The notes: generated by a model from the letters alone, not told the origin. A stretch of DNA of 64,000 nucleotides from Streptomyces sp. NBC_01498 (GCF_036327775.1 NZ_CP109598.1:6801501-6865500); one strand, 5' to 3'. Numbered from the stretch's first letter, positions 25,785 to 35,014 are shown. Numbers and translations: made by a program.

Positions 25785-27760
25785 CGGTCGGCCGCCTCGG
25801 TGACGACGGCGGGCGCGGGGGGCACGGACCGCGCGTACGGCGTCACGGCCGGGGCGGTCTCCGAAGGTCCGGGTCCGGGCGGGCCAGGCTGCGAAGGTCC
25901 GGGTTCCGGCCGCGCGGGTTGGTGCGCGCCGGGTTCGGGCGGGGCGGTCTCCCAGGATGCCGTCTCCGAAGGTCCGGGTTCCGGAGGGGCGAACAGGGCC
26001 CGGTACTCCGGAGTGCGCCACAGCTCCTCGTGCGTCCCCGTCGCCCGCACCCGGCCCTCCTCCAGCCAGACCACCCGGTCGCAGCGGGCGGCCGAGGAGA
26101 GCCGGTGGGCGACGATCAGCCGGGTACCGTGCCGGACCTCCCCGGCCAGGGCCCGCTCCACCTGGTGCTCGGTCACGGTGTCCAGGCTGGAGGTCGCGTC
26201 GTCCAGCACCAGCAGCCGCCCCGCGCGCGCGAACGCCCGTGCCAGGCCCAGGCGTTGCAGCTCGCCCCCGGAGAGCGGCGCGGCGTGCGGCGCGGTGGCG
26301 TACCCGTGCGGCAGCAGCCGTACGAACGCGTCCGCGCTCGCCGCCCGCGCCGCCGCCCGGACCCGCTCCCCGGTGTCCCGCCCGGCCCCGGCTCCCAACG
26401 GTCGCGTCCTCCCGGTGCGTTCCTCCGGGAGCGGCGCGCGGCCGGCCAGTGCCTCGGCCAGCGTGGCGCCGAAGAGGACCGGCCGTTCGAACGCGTGACC
26501 GACCTCGTCGCGCAGTTCGTCGTGCGGGATGTCGCCGAGCGGGACACCGTCCAGCAGGACGGTTCCCTCGTCCGGCTCCGTGAGCCGCCCCGCGACCGCC
26601 GCCAGGGTGGACTTGCCCGCGCCCGAACGCCCCACCACCGCCACCGACATGCCCCCGTCGACTGTCAGGTCGACGCCGTCGAGGACGGCGCGGCCCTCGT
26701 GCCGTACGGCCACCCCGCGCAGCTCCAGCCTGCCGCCCCCCTGCGGCGGCAGGCTCCGGGTCCCGTACGTCATCGAGGGCAGCGCCGTCAGCCCGGCCGT
26801 CCGGCGGGCCGCCGCACGGCTGCGGATCAGCGAGCCGAGCAGGCCCGCCGCCGTACCGACCCCGGCGGCGAGCGCCGCGTACCGGGCGGCGGCCAGCAAC
26901 TCGCCCACGCTCATGTCCCCCGACGCGAGGCGCAGTCCGCCGACGGCCAGGACCGCCGTCGTCAGCAGCGGCAGCAGTACCCCGCTGCGGGCCACGGCCG
27001 CACCGTGGATCCGCCACATCCGGGTGCCCTGCGCGGCCAGTTCGGGCAGCGGGGCGAGGACCCGGTCTCGGTCACGCTCCTCCGTCCCGGCGGCGGCGAT
27101 CGTACGGGCCCCGGCCAGCGTCTCCACCAGCCGCGTCGCGATGTCTGCCTGGACACGCTGGTAACTCGCGACGCTGTCCGACGAACCGCGCGCGAAGGCG
27201 CGCAGCACCAGCATCAGCAGCGGAAGCCCCGCCAGAAAGGTCAGCGCGGTCCACGGGTCGATCAGGAACAGCGCGGCGACCGCCCCCACGGGTGCGAGCA
27301 GCGAGGCACCGAGCGTGGCGGCGGCGACGGGCGCCGTACCCGCCTCGGTGGCGTTCGCGGTCAGCCGGACCGTCACGTCACCGGCCGGGAAGCGGGCGGC
27401 GTGGCCGGGCCACGCGGCGAGCAGCCGGTTCACGCCCCGGGTGCGGAGCCACGCGGTCGAACGGGCGCCGGTCGTGCCGCCGAGCATCGCCACCAGCGCG
27501 TCCAGCAGCACCTCGGCGACGACGAGAGCCGCGCAGGCGAGCAGCCACGGGTCGGCGCCGGGACTCCGCCGCAGCAGCAGGTCCAGGGTCCGGCCGAGAA
27601 CGGCCGGCAGGGCGAGGGAGGCGCCCGCCGAGGCGGCGGAACAGAGGAAGACGGCCGTGGTACGGCCCGCGCTGTGCCGCGCGGCGCCCAGCAGGAGCCC
27701 GGCGGCTGTCGCGTCACGGTCGGCCGAGGTGCGGCGGCCGGCGGCGGGCGGCGTCTTCAC
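25781..27760 (-). CDS. ramA: RamA-like ABC exporter half-transporter
   Basis: 659 residues from a GTG at 27760 that has GAGGAG 9-14 bases upstream; a GTG at 27799 is the alternative. A transmembrane domain (FLCSAASAGASLALPAVLG to about residue 300) precedes an ATPase with Walker A GRSGAGKST, signature LSGGELQR, Walker B LLVLDDATSSLD and H-loop VAHRLSS. The C-terminal ~60 residues are a Pro/Glu/Gly-rich tail (PEPGPSET repeats) not needed for the ABC fold. It lies downstream of ramS across a strong hairpin and forms a heterodimer with the ramB product by inference. Confidence 0.88.
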   Translation of the reverse strand: MKTPPAAGRRTSADRDATAAGLLLGAARHSAGRTTAVFLCSAASAGASLALPAVLGRTLDLLLRRSPGADPWLLACAALVVAEVLLDALVAMLGGTTGARSTAWLRTRGVNRLLAAWPGHAARFPAGDVTVRLTANATEAGTAPVAAATLGASLLAPVGAVAALFLIDPWTALTFLAGLPLLMLVLRAFARGSSDSVASYQRVQADIATRLVETLAGARTIAAAGTEERDRDRVLAPLPELAAQGTRMWRIHGAAVARSGVLLPLLTTAVLAVGGLRLASGDMSVGELLAAARYAALAAGVGTAAGLLGSLIRSRAAARRTAGLTALPSMTYGTRSLPPQGGGRLELRGVAVRHEGRAVLDGVDLTVDGGMSVAVVGRSGAGKSTLAAVAGRLTEPDEGTVLLDGVPLGDIPHDELRDEVGHAFERPVLFGATLAEALAGRAPLPEERTGRTRPLGAGAGRDTGERVRAAARAASADAFVRLLPHGYATAPHAAPLSGGELQRLGLARAFARAGRLLVLDDATSSLDTVTEHQVERALAGEVRHGTRLIVAHRLSSAARCDRVVWLEEGRVRATGTHEELWRTPEYRALFAPPEPGPSETASWETAPPEPGAHQPARPEPGPSQPGPPGPGPSETAPAVTPYARSVPPAPAVVTEAADR

Positions 27761-27807
27761 GAAGGTGGTCTCCTCGGTTCTGGCTGCCTGCGCGGGCACG
27801 CCCTGGA

Positions 27808-27841
27808 GGCGCCGGACGGGATGGAGAGCCCGTCCGGCGCC
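27808..27841 (-). promoter_or_regulatory. 13-bp perfect hairpin between ramS and ramA
   Basis: GGCGCCGGACGGG (27808-27820) pairs perfectly with CCCGTCCGGCGCC (27829-27841) around an 8-base loop, with no T-run on either side. It lies 40 bases after the ramS stop and before ramA. It could act as a partial terminator or RNA-stabilising element that keeps the precursor message more abundant than the exporter message. Confidence 0.65.
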
Positions 27842-27881
27842 TGTGGCACCCAGGTCATCGGCCGGCCGACGACCGGTGGTG

Positions 27882-28010
27882 TCAGTTACAGGTGGTGATG
27901 CTCAGGCTGCTGTCGCCGCAGAGGAGCAGGCTGGCGCGGCTGCCGGTGGCGACGTCGCCCATGGCCTCTTCCTTCGGGGTCTCCATCGACTGCAGGTCAA
28001 GAAGGTTCAT
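27882..28010 (-). CDS. ramS: SapB-type lanthipeptide precursor RamS/AmfS
   Basis: 42 residues, MNLLDLQSMETPKEEAMG in the leader and a core ending LCGDSSLSITTCN. The leader has the LxLQ-like LLDLQ motif recognised by class III synthetases. The core contains two Ser-x-x-Ser-x-x-x-Cys units (SRASLLLC and SSLSITTC), each able to form a thioether ring with a dehydrated serine. From memory it differs from the S. coelicolor RamS at only two leader positions (Leu4, Ala21), so the mature 21-residue SapB would be the same. AGAGAGG precedes the ATG. SapB is a surfactant that helps aerial hyphae rise. Confidence 0.95.
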   Translation of the reverse strand: MNLLDLQSMETPKEEAMGDVATGSRASLLLCGDSSLSITTCN

Positions 28011-28044
28011 GACGGTGCCTCTCTTTTTGGGGACGATGTGCTCG

Positions 28045-30705
28045 TCACGACTCCAGGCGGAGCCGGTTCATGGGCCGCTTCTTCAGCGGCGGGAGGAAGG
28101 GCAGTCGCGCGGGTTTCTCCGCCTGCGCGGCGGCGACTGCCAGCAGACAACCGGCGGTGCCGGTCGCGAGGTCCATCGAGAGCCGCATCATCTGCTCTCC
28201 GGGGAAGGCGAGTTGGCCCTGGTAGGGCAGCGCGTGCCAGGCGAGGGTGCCCATCTGCCGCGCGATGTCGGCCGGTTCGGTGCCCGGCCCGGTCGCGGAC
28301 GTACGACTGAGATGGAGCACCATGCCCGCCGCGCCCCGGAAGAGTCCGGGCTGTGCGTAGAAGGTGGCCTGGGCCGCCCGTACGATCTCGCCGCGCGCCC
28401 GCTCGAACCGCTCGTCGGCGCGGTGGGCGAGATAGTCGTCGAGGACCGTCCCGATGCCGACGCTGCCCGCGCCGAGGTAGGGCATGGTGCGCCAGCCCTC
28501 GTTCACCTGGAGCGTGCCGCCCGCGCCCTGTACGCAGCGGTCCAGGTCGCCGCCCAGTGCTTTCGCCGCGAGGTCGAGCAGGGCGGTGTCGTGGGTGCGT
28601 TCGTACAGGCGGATGAAGAGGAGTGCGACACCGGCGCCGCCGTACAGCAGTCCGGCCCGGTGCGTACCGTCGACCATCGTGCCCGGGGGAGTGGCGTCCA
28701 CGGCGCGGGCGGCGAGTTCCGCGCAGCGCAGGGCCGCGTCGTCCAGTCCGCTCTCGCCGGTCGCCTCACCGAGCGCGCTGAGCGCGAGGCCCAGGCCGGC
28801 GGCGCCGCCGTGCAGATCGGCGGGCAGGTCGTCCCACGGCTGACGCAGTGTCAGTTCGGCCAGTTCCAGGGCGCGATGGGGATGACCGAGCCGGTGCAGG
28901 GTCCAACTGAGGCCCGCGAGGCCGTCGTAGAAGCCCAGCGGGGTGCCGGACTCGGGCTGTTTGGTCCGCTCCAGCAGCCATTCCTCGGCGGCGGGACACG
29001 GGTCGGCGCCGCTCTCGGCGAGTGCGTAGAGCACTCCGGCGGTGCCGTAGCCGAAGGAGAGACCGCCGCCGGTGGTGGCGAACTGGGCGATGTCACCGGG
29101 GAAGTAGCGGTCGTCGCGGTCCGGGGTGGCGGAGGCGAGGATCGCGCGGACCATGGAGTCGCGGCTGGCCGGCCAGTCGGCGGGCTCGGCCGGCAGATAG
29201 GGCGCGGGCCGGCTCGGCCCGGTGCTCCGGGCGGCCGGGGCACCCGGATCGCGCATGATCTCCGCCACCGCCTCGTCCAGGAAGGCCCGGTCGACGGGGA
29301 ACTCCCGTGCCACGACGTCCGCCAGATGCGCCGCCTTGCCCCGGTCGACCGCGAAGAGACTGGTCAGCGGTATGAACAGGGCCAGCCGCAGACAGGCGAG
29401 GGCATAGCGGTCGACGTCGTAGCCGCGCCGGCCCGCCGGGGCGACGAACGCCGGGTTGGCCACCGTCTGCCGCCCGTTGTCGGCGGCGGGCGCCGCCGCC
29501 TCGAAGTCCAGCAGCGCGACGGACGACTCGTCCTCGGAGACCATGATGTTGAACAGATGCAGGTCGTTGAAGACGATCCCGCGCCCGTGCACCTCGGCGA
29601 CGGCCTTCTCCACGAGCCCGTACACGCGCAGCGCCCACCGGGTGTAGTCGGCGAGCCGCTCGGCGCCCGGGTCCGCGTCGATGAGCGGATGCCTGCGTGC
29701 GAAGAAGGAGTTGAGGGGCTTGCCCTCCACGAACTCCAGCACCAGGAAGTGGTGGCCGCCGAGTTCGAACGCGTCACGCACCTCCGGGGTGCAGGCGAGC
29801 CCGGACAGCTTCTCCAGCGCCTCGCGTTCGCGGCGCAGCCGGGTCACCGCGTCGGCGCCGTCCGCCGCCAGACCCGCGTGCGGCCGGGCCTCCTTGAGGA
29901 CGACCTTCTCGCCGGTCCGGCTGTCGCGGGCGACGTACACGCCCCCGCCGTTGGAGAAGTGCAGCGCCTGCTCCACCACGTACGGCGACTCGGCCACCGT
30001 CGTCGCGGCGCGGGCCTCCAGGTGCGGGCGCAGGACCTCGGGCGGGGTGATCCAGTCGGGTATGCGGAAGACCGGGCCGCGCGGGTCGGGTACGAGCCGG
30101 CCCTCGGCGTTCTCGATCGCCGGGCGCAGCGCGCCGTCGGCGTAGCAGTCGCGGCGGGTGAAACTGCCGTAACGGACGTGCACGGGGCCGGAGTTCCAGC
30201 GCAGATCGCTCAGGATGTACGGGCCCGGCTCGCCGGCCAGCAGTGCGTCGAGCTCCCCGGCGACACGGCCGAACTGCTCGTCGTCCACCGGGTAGACGGT
30301 GATGAACTTGCCGCTCGCGCCGCGGTCGGCGTACTTGGCGTTCCGGGTGTGCAGCAGGTACCTGCTCGGCACGAACTTGAACGCGATCCGGCGGGCCACG
30401 CAGTACTCGATGGTCCGGGCGAGGATCGACTCCGCGTTGTCCAGACAGGCGGACACATGGATCTTCCAGCCCTGGGCGGGGAGTTCGTGCTCGACGGGAC
30501 GGAAGGCCAGCCAGTCACCGCTCCGGTGCCGCTGCCACCCCTCGGGCACCGGGCGCCGCGCGGCCTCGTACTCGTCGGCGGTGCCGCGTGCGGCGGTCCC
30601 GGTCGAGGTGGCCGAGGCGGTCGTGTCGGCGGCGGGGGACAGACGGTGGGGCGAGTCGTAGAAGTGCCGGTCCGCGTCGCAGAACACGGCGTAACCCTTG
30701 TTCAC
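28045..30705 (-). CDS. ramC: RamC-like class III lanthionine synthetase (LanKC)
   Basis: 886 residues from a GTG (VNKGYAVFCDADRHFYDS) with GGAGGG upstream. The three-part class III order is visible. An N-terminal lyase-like region comes first. A kinase domain follows at ~240-480, with VYVARDSRTGEKVVLKEA, IVFNDLHLFNIMVSED and ALLDFEAAAP. The C-terminal half is LanC-like, with GFYDGLAGLSW and HRAGLLYGGAGVAL. Phosphorylation then elimination on Ser residues of RamS, followed by cyclisation, gives the two rings of SapB. The zinc ligands of true LanC are not obvious, as expected for RamC. It is the first gene of ramC-S-A-B; the ramS ATG lies 35 bases after its stop. Confidence 0.93.
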   Translation of the reverse strand: MNKGYAVFCDADRHFYDSPHRLSPAADTTASATSTGTAARGTADEYEAARRPVPEGWQRHRSGDWLAFRPVEHELPAQGWKIHVSACLDNAESILARTIEYCVARRIAFKFVPSRYLLHTRNAKYADRGASGKFITVYPVDDEQFGRVAGELDALLAGEPGPYILSDLRWNSGPVHVRYGSFTRRDCYADGALRPAIENAEGRLVPDPRGPVFRIPDWITPPEVLRPHLEARAATTVAESPYVVEQALHFSNGGGVYVARDSRTGEKVVLKEARPHAGLAADGADAVTRLRREREALEKLSGLACTPEVRDAFELGGHHFLVLEFVEGKPLNSFFARRHPLIDADPGAERLADYTRWALRVYGLVEKAVAEVHGRGIVFNDLHLFNIMVSEDESSVALLDFEAAAPAADNGRQTVANPAFVAPAGRRGYDVDRYALACLRLALFIPLTSLFAVDRGKAAHLADVVAREFPVDRAFLDEAVAEIMRDPGAPAARSTGPSRPAPYLPAEPADWPASRDSMVRAILASATPDRDDRYFPGDIAQFATTGGGLSFGYGTAGVLYALAESGADPCPAAEEWLLERTKQPESGTPLGFYDGLAGLSWTLHRLGHPHRALELAELTLRQPWDDLPADLHGGAAGLGLALSALGEATGESGLDDAALRCAELAARAVDATPPGTMVDGTHRAGLLYGGAGVALLFIRLYERTHDTALLDLAAKALGGDLDRCVQGAGGTLQVNEGWRTMPYLGAGSVGIGTVLDDYLAHRADERFERARGEIVRAAQATFYAQPGLFRGAAGMVLHLSRTSATGPGTEPADIARQMGTLAWHALPYQGQLAFPGEQMMRLSMDLATGTAGCLLAVAAAQAEKPARLPFLPPLKKRPMNRLRLES

Positions 30706-30789
30706 ACACCCTCCCTCGTCGGCGACAGCGCCAACCGTGCCACGGTGCCGAGGGGCGCCCATAGTCGCCGATGTCATCGACCTGGCATG

Positions 30790-30807
30790 CGTTACGCACG
30801 AGTAACG
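30790..30807. promoter_or_regulatory. Inverted repeat upstream of ramC
   Basis: CGTTAC and GTAACG are separated by 6 bases, 85-102 bases upstream of the ramC start. It stands out as the best palindrome in the ramC promoter region and is a candidate site for RamR or another developmental regulator. Confidence 0.45.
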
Positions 30808-30894
30808 TGTGTGTTTCACGCGGGCGTTGAGGCAGCTCGCCGGGGGTGCGGGGAGGGATCGGGCCCTGGGTGCGGGCGCGCGGTCGGCGGCGGT

Positions 30895-32019
30895 TCAGCC
30901 CGCGCGCAGCAACCGCCGGGTCTCCCGGTCGATCTGGCGCGTCTCCCCGCTCGGGACGACGACCACCGGGACCGCCGCGTCCGGCTCGCTGACCGGAAGG
31001 GCGCGGACCCCGTCGGACGCCGGGGGCACCCGCAGACCGCCGGTCACCCCGAGGACCCCGAGCCCGGCGCAGATCTCCTCGCGCACCTCGGGCTGGTCCA
31101 CACCGATCTCCCCGGTGAGGACGAGCGCGTCGAGCCGGTCCAGGGAGGCGGCCATCGACGCGATGCCCGCACGGCAGTGGTGGGTGAAGACGTCCAGCGC
31201 CAGCGCGGCGCGAGTGTCACCGGCCGCCCGGTCGCGTACCAGGTCACGGGTGTCGCCGGAGGAACCGGACAGCGCCAGCAGCCCCGAACGGTGGTTCAGG
31301 GCGTCGTCGATCTCCTGCGCGGACAGACCGTGCCGGGTCTGAAGCCAGGTCAGCGCGCCGGGATCGACGGCGCCGCTGCGGCACGTCATCACCAGACCGT
31401 CCAGCGGGGTGAAACCCATGGTGGTGTCGACGCTCACGCCGTCGCGTACCGCGCACACCGAGCACCCGCCGCCCAGATGCGCGATGACGATCCGCAGCTC
31501 GCCCGGCGGCCGGTCCAGCAGTTCGGCCGTACGGCCCAGGGCCCACGCGTAGGACAGGCCGTGGAAGCCGTAGCGCCGTACGCCGTACTCCTCGCGCCAG
31601 CTCTCGGGCACCGCGAACTCCCGTGCGGCGGGCGGCAGTCCGGTGTGGAACGCGGTGTCGAAGCAGGCGACGTGCGGCACGTTGGGCAGCAGCTCACGGG
31701 CCGCGTCGAGGACGTGGAGAGCCGGCGGCACGTGGGAGGGCGCCAGATCCGCCGTCAGGGCGATCTCCTCACGGACCGTGTCGTCGACCACGGTGTGCCG
31801 GCGCAGCTCCGGGCCGCCGTGCACGATCCGGTGACCGACGGCCGTGGGCGCGGGCGCGTAACGCAGCAGGTTCCGCAGCTGTCCCGACAGGCGGTCCTCC
31901 GGGACGGACATGTCGTCGTACGAGGCGAGCGCCGTACCGTCGTTGGCGTAGACGGTCAGATGCACACTGGTGGCCCCGGCGTCCGCCACCAGGACGGGCT
32001 CTCGTTCATGACCGGCCAC
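30895..32019 (-). CDS. ackA: Acetate/propionate kinase-like enzyme
   Basis: 374 residues. Conserved segments of the acetate kinase family are present: VGHRIVHGGPEL, ACFDTAFHTGLPP, YGFHGLSYAWAL, IAHLGGGCSV and DTTMGFTPLDGLVM followed by RSGAVDPG. It interconverts acetate plus ATP and acetyl phosphate. I prefer GTG at 32019 because GAGGAG lies 9 bases upstream; a GTG at 32028 overlaps that site too closely. No phosphotransacetylase or phosphoketolase gene is adjacent, which is unusual. It runs in the same direction as ramC, 190 bases upstream of it. Confidence 0.88.
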   Translation of the reverse strand: MAGHEREPVLVADAGATSVHLTVYANDGTALASYDDMSVPEDRLSGQLRNLLRYAPAPTAVGHRIVHGGPELRRHTVVDDTVREEIALTADLAPSHVPPALHVLDAARELLPNVPHVACFDTAFHTGLPPAAREFAVPESWREEYGVRRYGFHGLSYAWALGRTAELLDRPPGELRIVIAHLGGGCSVCAVRDGVSVDTTMGFTPLDGLVMTCRSGAVDPGALTWLQTRHGLSAQEIDDALNHRSGLLALSGSSGDTRDLVRDRAAGDTRAALALDVFTHHCRAGIASMAASLDRLDALVLTGEIGVDQPEVREEICAGLGVLGVTGGLRVPPASDGVRALPVSEPDAAVPVVVVPSGETRQIDRETRRLLRAG

Positions 32020-32103
32020 GACGTGCACCTCCTCGGGTACGGGGTACGCCGGCGCGTTCCGGATACGCCGGCACGTCAGGTACGCCGCCGTGTGCCCGGC
32101 ACA

Positions 32104-32562
32104 TCAGCGTGTCCCGGTACGGCCTCGGGGACCCCCGCCCCCGCCCCCGCCGGCGCGGCCGGACGGCAGCAGCGCGCCGATGTCGACGGGCAGCGCGGCG
32201 GCGATCTTGTCCATCAGCTCGGGGGAGAGCGCGGCGTCCAGCACCTCCAGCACCGCGGCCGACTCCCGCAGCGCCGCGTCCTCCCCGGTGCCGGCACGGT
32301 CCGAGACCCGCCCCGTGAAGGCGACCAGGTCGAACCGCTCACCGGAACCGGTGTCCCGGCCCCCGGCGGCGGCGGACTCCGCCGGACGCCGCAGACAGGC
32401 CGCCAGATCCGGCGGAAGCTGCGCCGCCACATGATCGGCGAGCCCGGCGGGCAGCCGCTCGCCCAGTGTCCGCAGCACGGCCCGGGTCGCCCGCTCGGTG
32501 GATCCCCGGTCCGGCAGTCGGGCGAGGGCCTGGATCTTCCCGATCATCTCGTCGTGGTGCAT
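32104..32562 (-). CDS. DUF2267-type protein
   Basis: 152 residues starting MHHDEMIGKIQALARL, with GAGAGGA before the ATG. The segments STERATRAVLRTLGERLP, LADHVAAQLPPDLAACL and SPELMDKIAAALPVDIGALLP match the helical DUF2267 family, whose function is unknown. The last 20 residues are Gly/Arg-rich. It lies 84 bases upstream of the acetate kinase-like gene and in the same direction, possibly on one transcript. Confidence 0.78.
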   Translation of the reverse strand: MHHDEMIGKIQALARLPDRGSTERATRAVLRTLGERLPAGLADHVAAQLPPDLAACLRRPAESAAAGGRDTGSGERFDLVAFTGRVSDRAGTGEDAALRESAAVLEVLDAALSPELMDKIAAALPVDIGALLPSGRAGGGGGGGPRGRTGTR

Positions 32563-32826
32563 CGCGTGATCCTCTCCACGGGTCACCGCACCGGCCGCCC
32601 GCCTCCCCGGGTACGGCTCCGGGCTCGACCGGGCGCGGGGGTGGCTGCCGCACCCGCCCGGGAGCCGGGTGGCGTCGGGCGGGGCCCGCAGCCTCAGGGT
32701 GAGTCCGCGGGCGTGGTGCGGCAAGTTTGGGGAATCGCCGTACGGCTACCCATGGTGACGACCCCGGTGCTCGGCGATCCCTACCGCCGGCCCGACGACC
32801 CCGACGTTTCGGACAGGAGAGGCACC

Positions 32827-33453
32827 ATGCGTATCGGAATCATCGGCGCGGGCCACATCGGCTCGACGCTCGCCCGGCACTTCGCCGGCATCGGCCACGA
32901 GGTGGTCATCGCGAACTCGCGCGGCCCCGAGACGCTGGCGGAACTGGTCGACGGCATCGAGGGCTCCGTACGGGCCGTGGGCGCCGGGGAGGCCGCGTGG
33001 TTCGGCCAGGTCGTCGTCGTGTCCGTCCCGTACGGCCGTGTCGGCGAGCTGCCCCTGGGCGAGCTGCGCGACAAGGTCGTCGTCGACACCTGCAACTACT
33101 CTCCGGAGCGGGACGGCCACGAACCCGACCTGGACGACGACTCGACCACCTCCAGCGAGAAGGTACGGGCCCGGACCCACTCCAACCTGGTCAAGGCGTT
33201 CAACGCCATCCGCTGGGACGTCCTGCGCGACCGGGGCCGCCCCAAGGGCGCCCCGGACCGCCTCGGCATTCCGCTCTCCGGCGACGACGAGGAGGCCGTG
33301 GCCGTGGTGGCGGGGCTGATCCGCGACATCGGCTTCGACCCGGTGAACGCCGGCCACCTCGGCGGCGGCGGACGCAAGCACCAGCCGGGCACGGACGTGT
33401 ACACCGCGGAGCTGACCGCCCACGAACTGGACGCGCGACTGCACGCGCTCTGA
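32827..33453 (+). CDS. F420H2:NADP oxidoreductase-like dinucleotide-binding protein
   Basis: 208 residues. GIIGAGHIGSTLARHFAGIGHEV-type nucleotide fold at residues 4-26, ANSRGPETL after the second strand (NADP preference), VVVSVPYGRV and VVVDTCNYSPERDG complete the Rossmann domain. The family includes F420-dependent NADP reductases and simpler NADP-binding proteins. The C-terminal part is short, so the cofactor partner is uncertain. AGGAGAGG precedes the ATG. It is monocistronic with msrA downstream. Confidence 0.82.
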   Translation: MRIGIIGAGHIGSTLARHFAGIGHEVVIANSRGPETLAELVDGIEGSVRAVGAGEAAWFGQVVVVSVPYGRVGELPLGELRDKVVVDTCNYSPERDGHEPDLDDDSTTSSEKVRARTHSNLVKAFNAIRWDVLRDRGRPKGAPDRLGIPLSGDDEEAVAVVAGLIRDIGFDPVNAGHLGGGGRKHQPGTDVYTAELTAHELDARLHAL

Positions 33454-33510
33454 GACACCGAGACGTTCGCGGGCACCGTCGCAGTACCGTGTGACAGAGG
33501 AGGGAGTCTT

Positions 33511-34029
33511 ATGAGCACACACACGGCTACGGAGAAAGCGGTCCTCGCGGGCGGCTGCTTCTGGGGCATGCAGGACCTGATTCGCGGTCTGCCGGGGGTG
33601 ATCTCCACCAGGGTCGGTTACACGGGGGGAGACGTCGCGAACGCCACGTACCGCAACCACGGCACCCACGCCGAGGGCATCGAGATCGTCTTCGACCCCG
33701 AGAAGACCAGCTACCGCCAGATCCTCGAATACTTCTTCCAGATCCACGACCCCACGACACTCAACCGCCAGGGCAACGACATCGGTCTCAGCTACCGGTC
33801 GGCGATCTACTACCTCGGCGACGAGCAGAAGCGCGTCGCCGAGGACACCGTCGCCGACGTCGAGGCGTCCGGCCTGTGGCCGGGGAAGGTCGTCACGGAG
33901 GTGGCCGAGGCGGGCCCCTTCTGGGAGGCCGAGCCCGAGCACCAGGACTATCTGGTCCGCTACCCCGACGGCTACACCTGCCACTTCATCCGTCCGGGCT
34001 GGAAACTTCCGGCCCGCGCCGGTCGTTAG
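33511..34029 (+). CDS. msrA: Peptide methionine-S-oxide reductase MsrA
   Basis: 172 residues. The catalytic Cys16 lies in GGCFWGMQD, and [21 protein letters not shown], read as two halves, is the family core. YYLGDEQKR and [16 protein letters not shown] follow. It repairs the S-epimer of oxidised methionine using thioredoxin. AGAGGAGGGAG precedes the ATG. A strong bidirectional terminator separates it from the convergent lipoprotein gene. Confidence 0.96.
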   Translation: MSTHTATEKAVLAGGCFWGMQDLIRGLPGVISTRVGYTGGDVANATYRNHGTHAEGIEIVFDPEKTSYRQILEYFFQIHDPTTLNRQGNDIGLSYRSAIYYLGDEQKRVAEDTVADVEASGLWPGKVVTEVAEAGPFWEAEPEHQDYLVRYPDGYTCHFIRPGWKLPARAGR

Positions 34030-34050
34030 GCCCTGTCGGTCGGAACGCCA

Positions 34051-34088
34051 CGAGGGGCCCGTGTCCCGGCCGGGACACGGGCCCCTCG
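34051..34088. terminator. Bidirectional terminator between msrA and the lipoprotein gene
   Basis: CGAGGGGCCCGTGTCCCGG pairs perfectly with CCGGGACACGGGCCCCTCG immediately after it, giving a 19-bp palindrome. It lies 22 bases after msrA and 22 bases before the end of the opposing gene. Confidence 0.85.
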
Positions 34089-34109
34089 GCGTCGCGCGGG
34101 GTCACCGCG

Positions 34110-34376
34110 TCACTTCTTGTCGCGCTCCGGCATGGGCGAGTAGCCGGTGGGACCCGGTGACCGGCCCGCCGGGGCGTAGTCGCAGTCGAGGCTGGACACC
34201 TCGTAGTCGTTGCCCTCGTTCTGCTCCTGGTCGACGACCACCGCGGCGGTGCAGGCGCGGCCGTGCCCGTCGGTGAACGTGACGATCTCGCTGTAGTCGG
34301 TCGGAACCCCGCACCCCGCGAGCAGCAGCACCGCTCCTGCGCCAAGCACCAGTCCGAACCCCCGTAGCCGTTGCAT
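34110..34376 (-). CDS. Small secreted lipoprotein, function unknown
   Basis: 88 residues starting MQRLRGFGLVLGAGAVLLLA, with lipobox LLAGC. GGGAGGGG precedes the ATG at 34376. The mature part is short and acidic, with two further cysteines (RACTAAV, SLDCDYAP) that could form a disulfide. It has a DGHGRACTAAVVVDQEQNEGN-type segment (residues ~35-55) but no recognised domain. Expected at the outer face of the membrane. Confidence 0.78.
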   Translation of the reverse strand: MQRLRGFGLVLGAGAVLLLAGCGVPTDYSEIVTFTDGHGRACTAAVVVDQEQNEGNDYEVSSLDCDYAPAGRSPGPTGYSPMPERDKK

Positions 34377-34506
34377 CAGTTGCCCCTCCCACTCTGCTTT
34401 CGCCGACCAACTCGGCTGTCCCCAACCGGTAGTCGTCAACGAGGGTCCGGCTGGTTCCTCCGGGCGGTGCCGGGTCGCGAGGGGGCGGAGGCGTACGCGA
34501 CGACCC

Positions 34507-34938
34507 TCAGGCCGCGAACACCTGCCCGTCGTCCGCGAACGCCTTGAACTCCAGTGCGTTGCCCGACGGGTCCAGCAGGAACATCGTCCACTGTTCGCCC
34601 GGCAGGCCCTCGAAGCGGAGGTACGGCTCGATCACGAACGCCGTGCCCGCCGCGCGGAGCCGGTCCGCCAGGGCGTGGAACTCCGGTGGGGTCAGCAGCA
34701 GGCCGAAGTGGGGTACCGGCACGTCGTGGCCGTCGACCGCGTTGCGGACCGGCTCCGGGCGGTGCGGGGACAGGTGGGTCACGAACTGGTGGCCGTGGAG
34801 GTTCCAGTCCACCCAGGTGTCCGAGCTGCGGCCTTCCGGGAGGTCGAGGACGTCGCCGTAGAAGCGGCGGGCCGCCGCGAGGTCGTCCACGGGGATCGCG
34901 AGGTGGAAGCGGGGGAGACGGGAGTCGGGGGTCGTCAT
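34507..34938 (-). CDS. VOC-family (glyoxalase/bleomycin-resistance fold) protein
   Basis: 143 residues from ATG 34938. [21 protein letters not shown] is the typical opening (read as [10 protein letters not shown] plus [10 protein letters not shown]), and [15 protein letters not shown] closes the fold with the usual glutamate metal ligand. HQFVTHLS in the middle may give another ligand. Family members range from dioxygenases to resistance proteins, so the reaction is unknown. Monocistronic. Confidence 0.85.
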   Translation of the reverse strand: MTTPDSRLPRFHLAIPVDDLAAARRFYGDVLDLPEGRSSDTWVDWNLHGHQFVTHLSPHRPEPVRNAVDGHDVPVPHFGLLLTPPEFHALADRLRAAGTAFVIEPYLRFEGLPGEQWTMFLLDPSGNALEFKAFADDGQVFAA

Positions 34939-35014
34939 GGTGGGGTGCCGCCCTTCGTCGCGGTCGCGGTCACTGTTGTCCGCACGCACTGTACGGAGGA
35001 CACGCCGCCCACCG

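Noticed and set aside
27292..33453. Very long open frame (about 2050 codons) on the plus strand opposite the ram cluster
   Set aside because: It is the third-position G/C mirror of ramA, ramC, ackA and DUF2267 genes on the minus strand. Only its last ~208 codons, from 32827, are a real gene.
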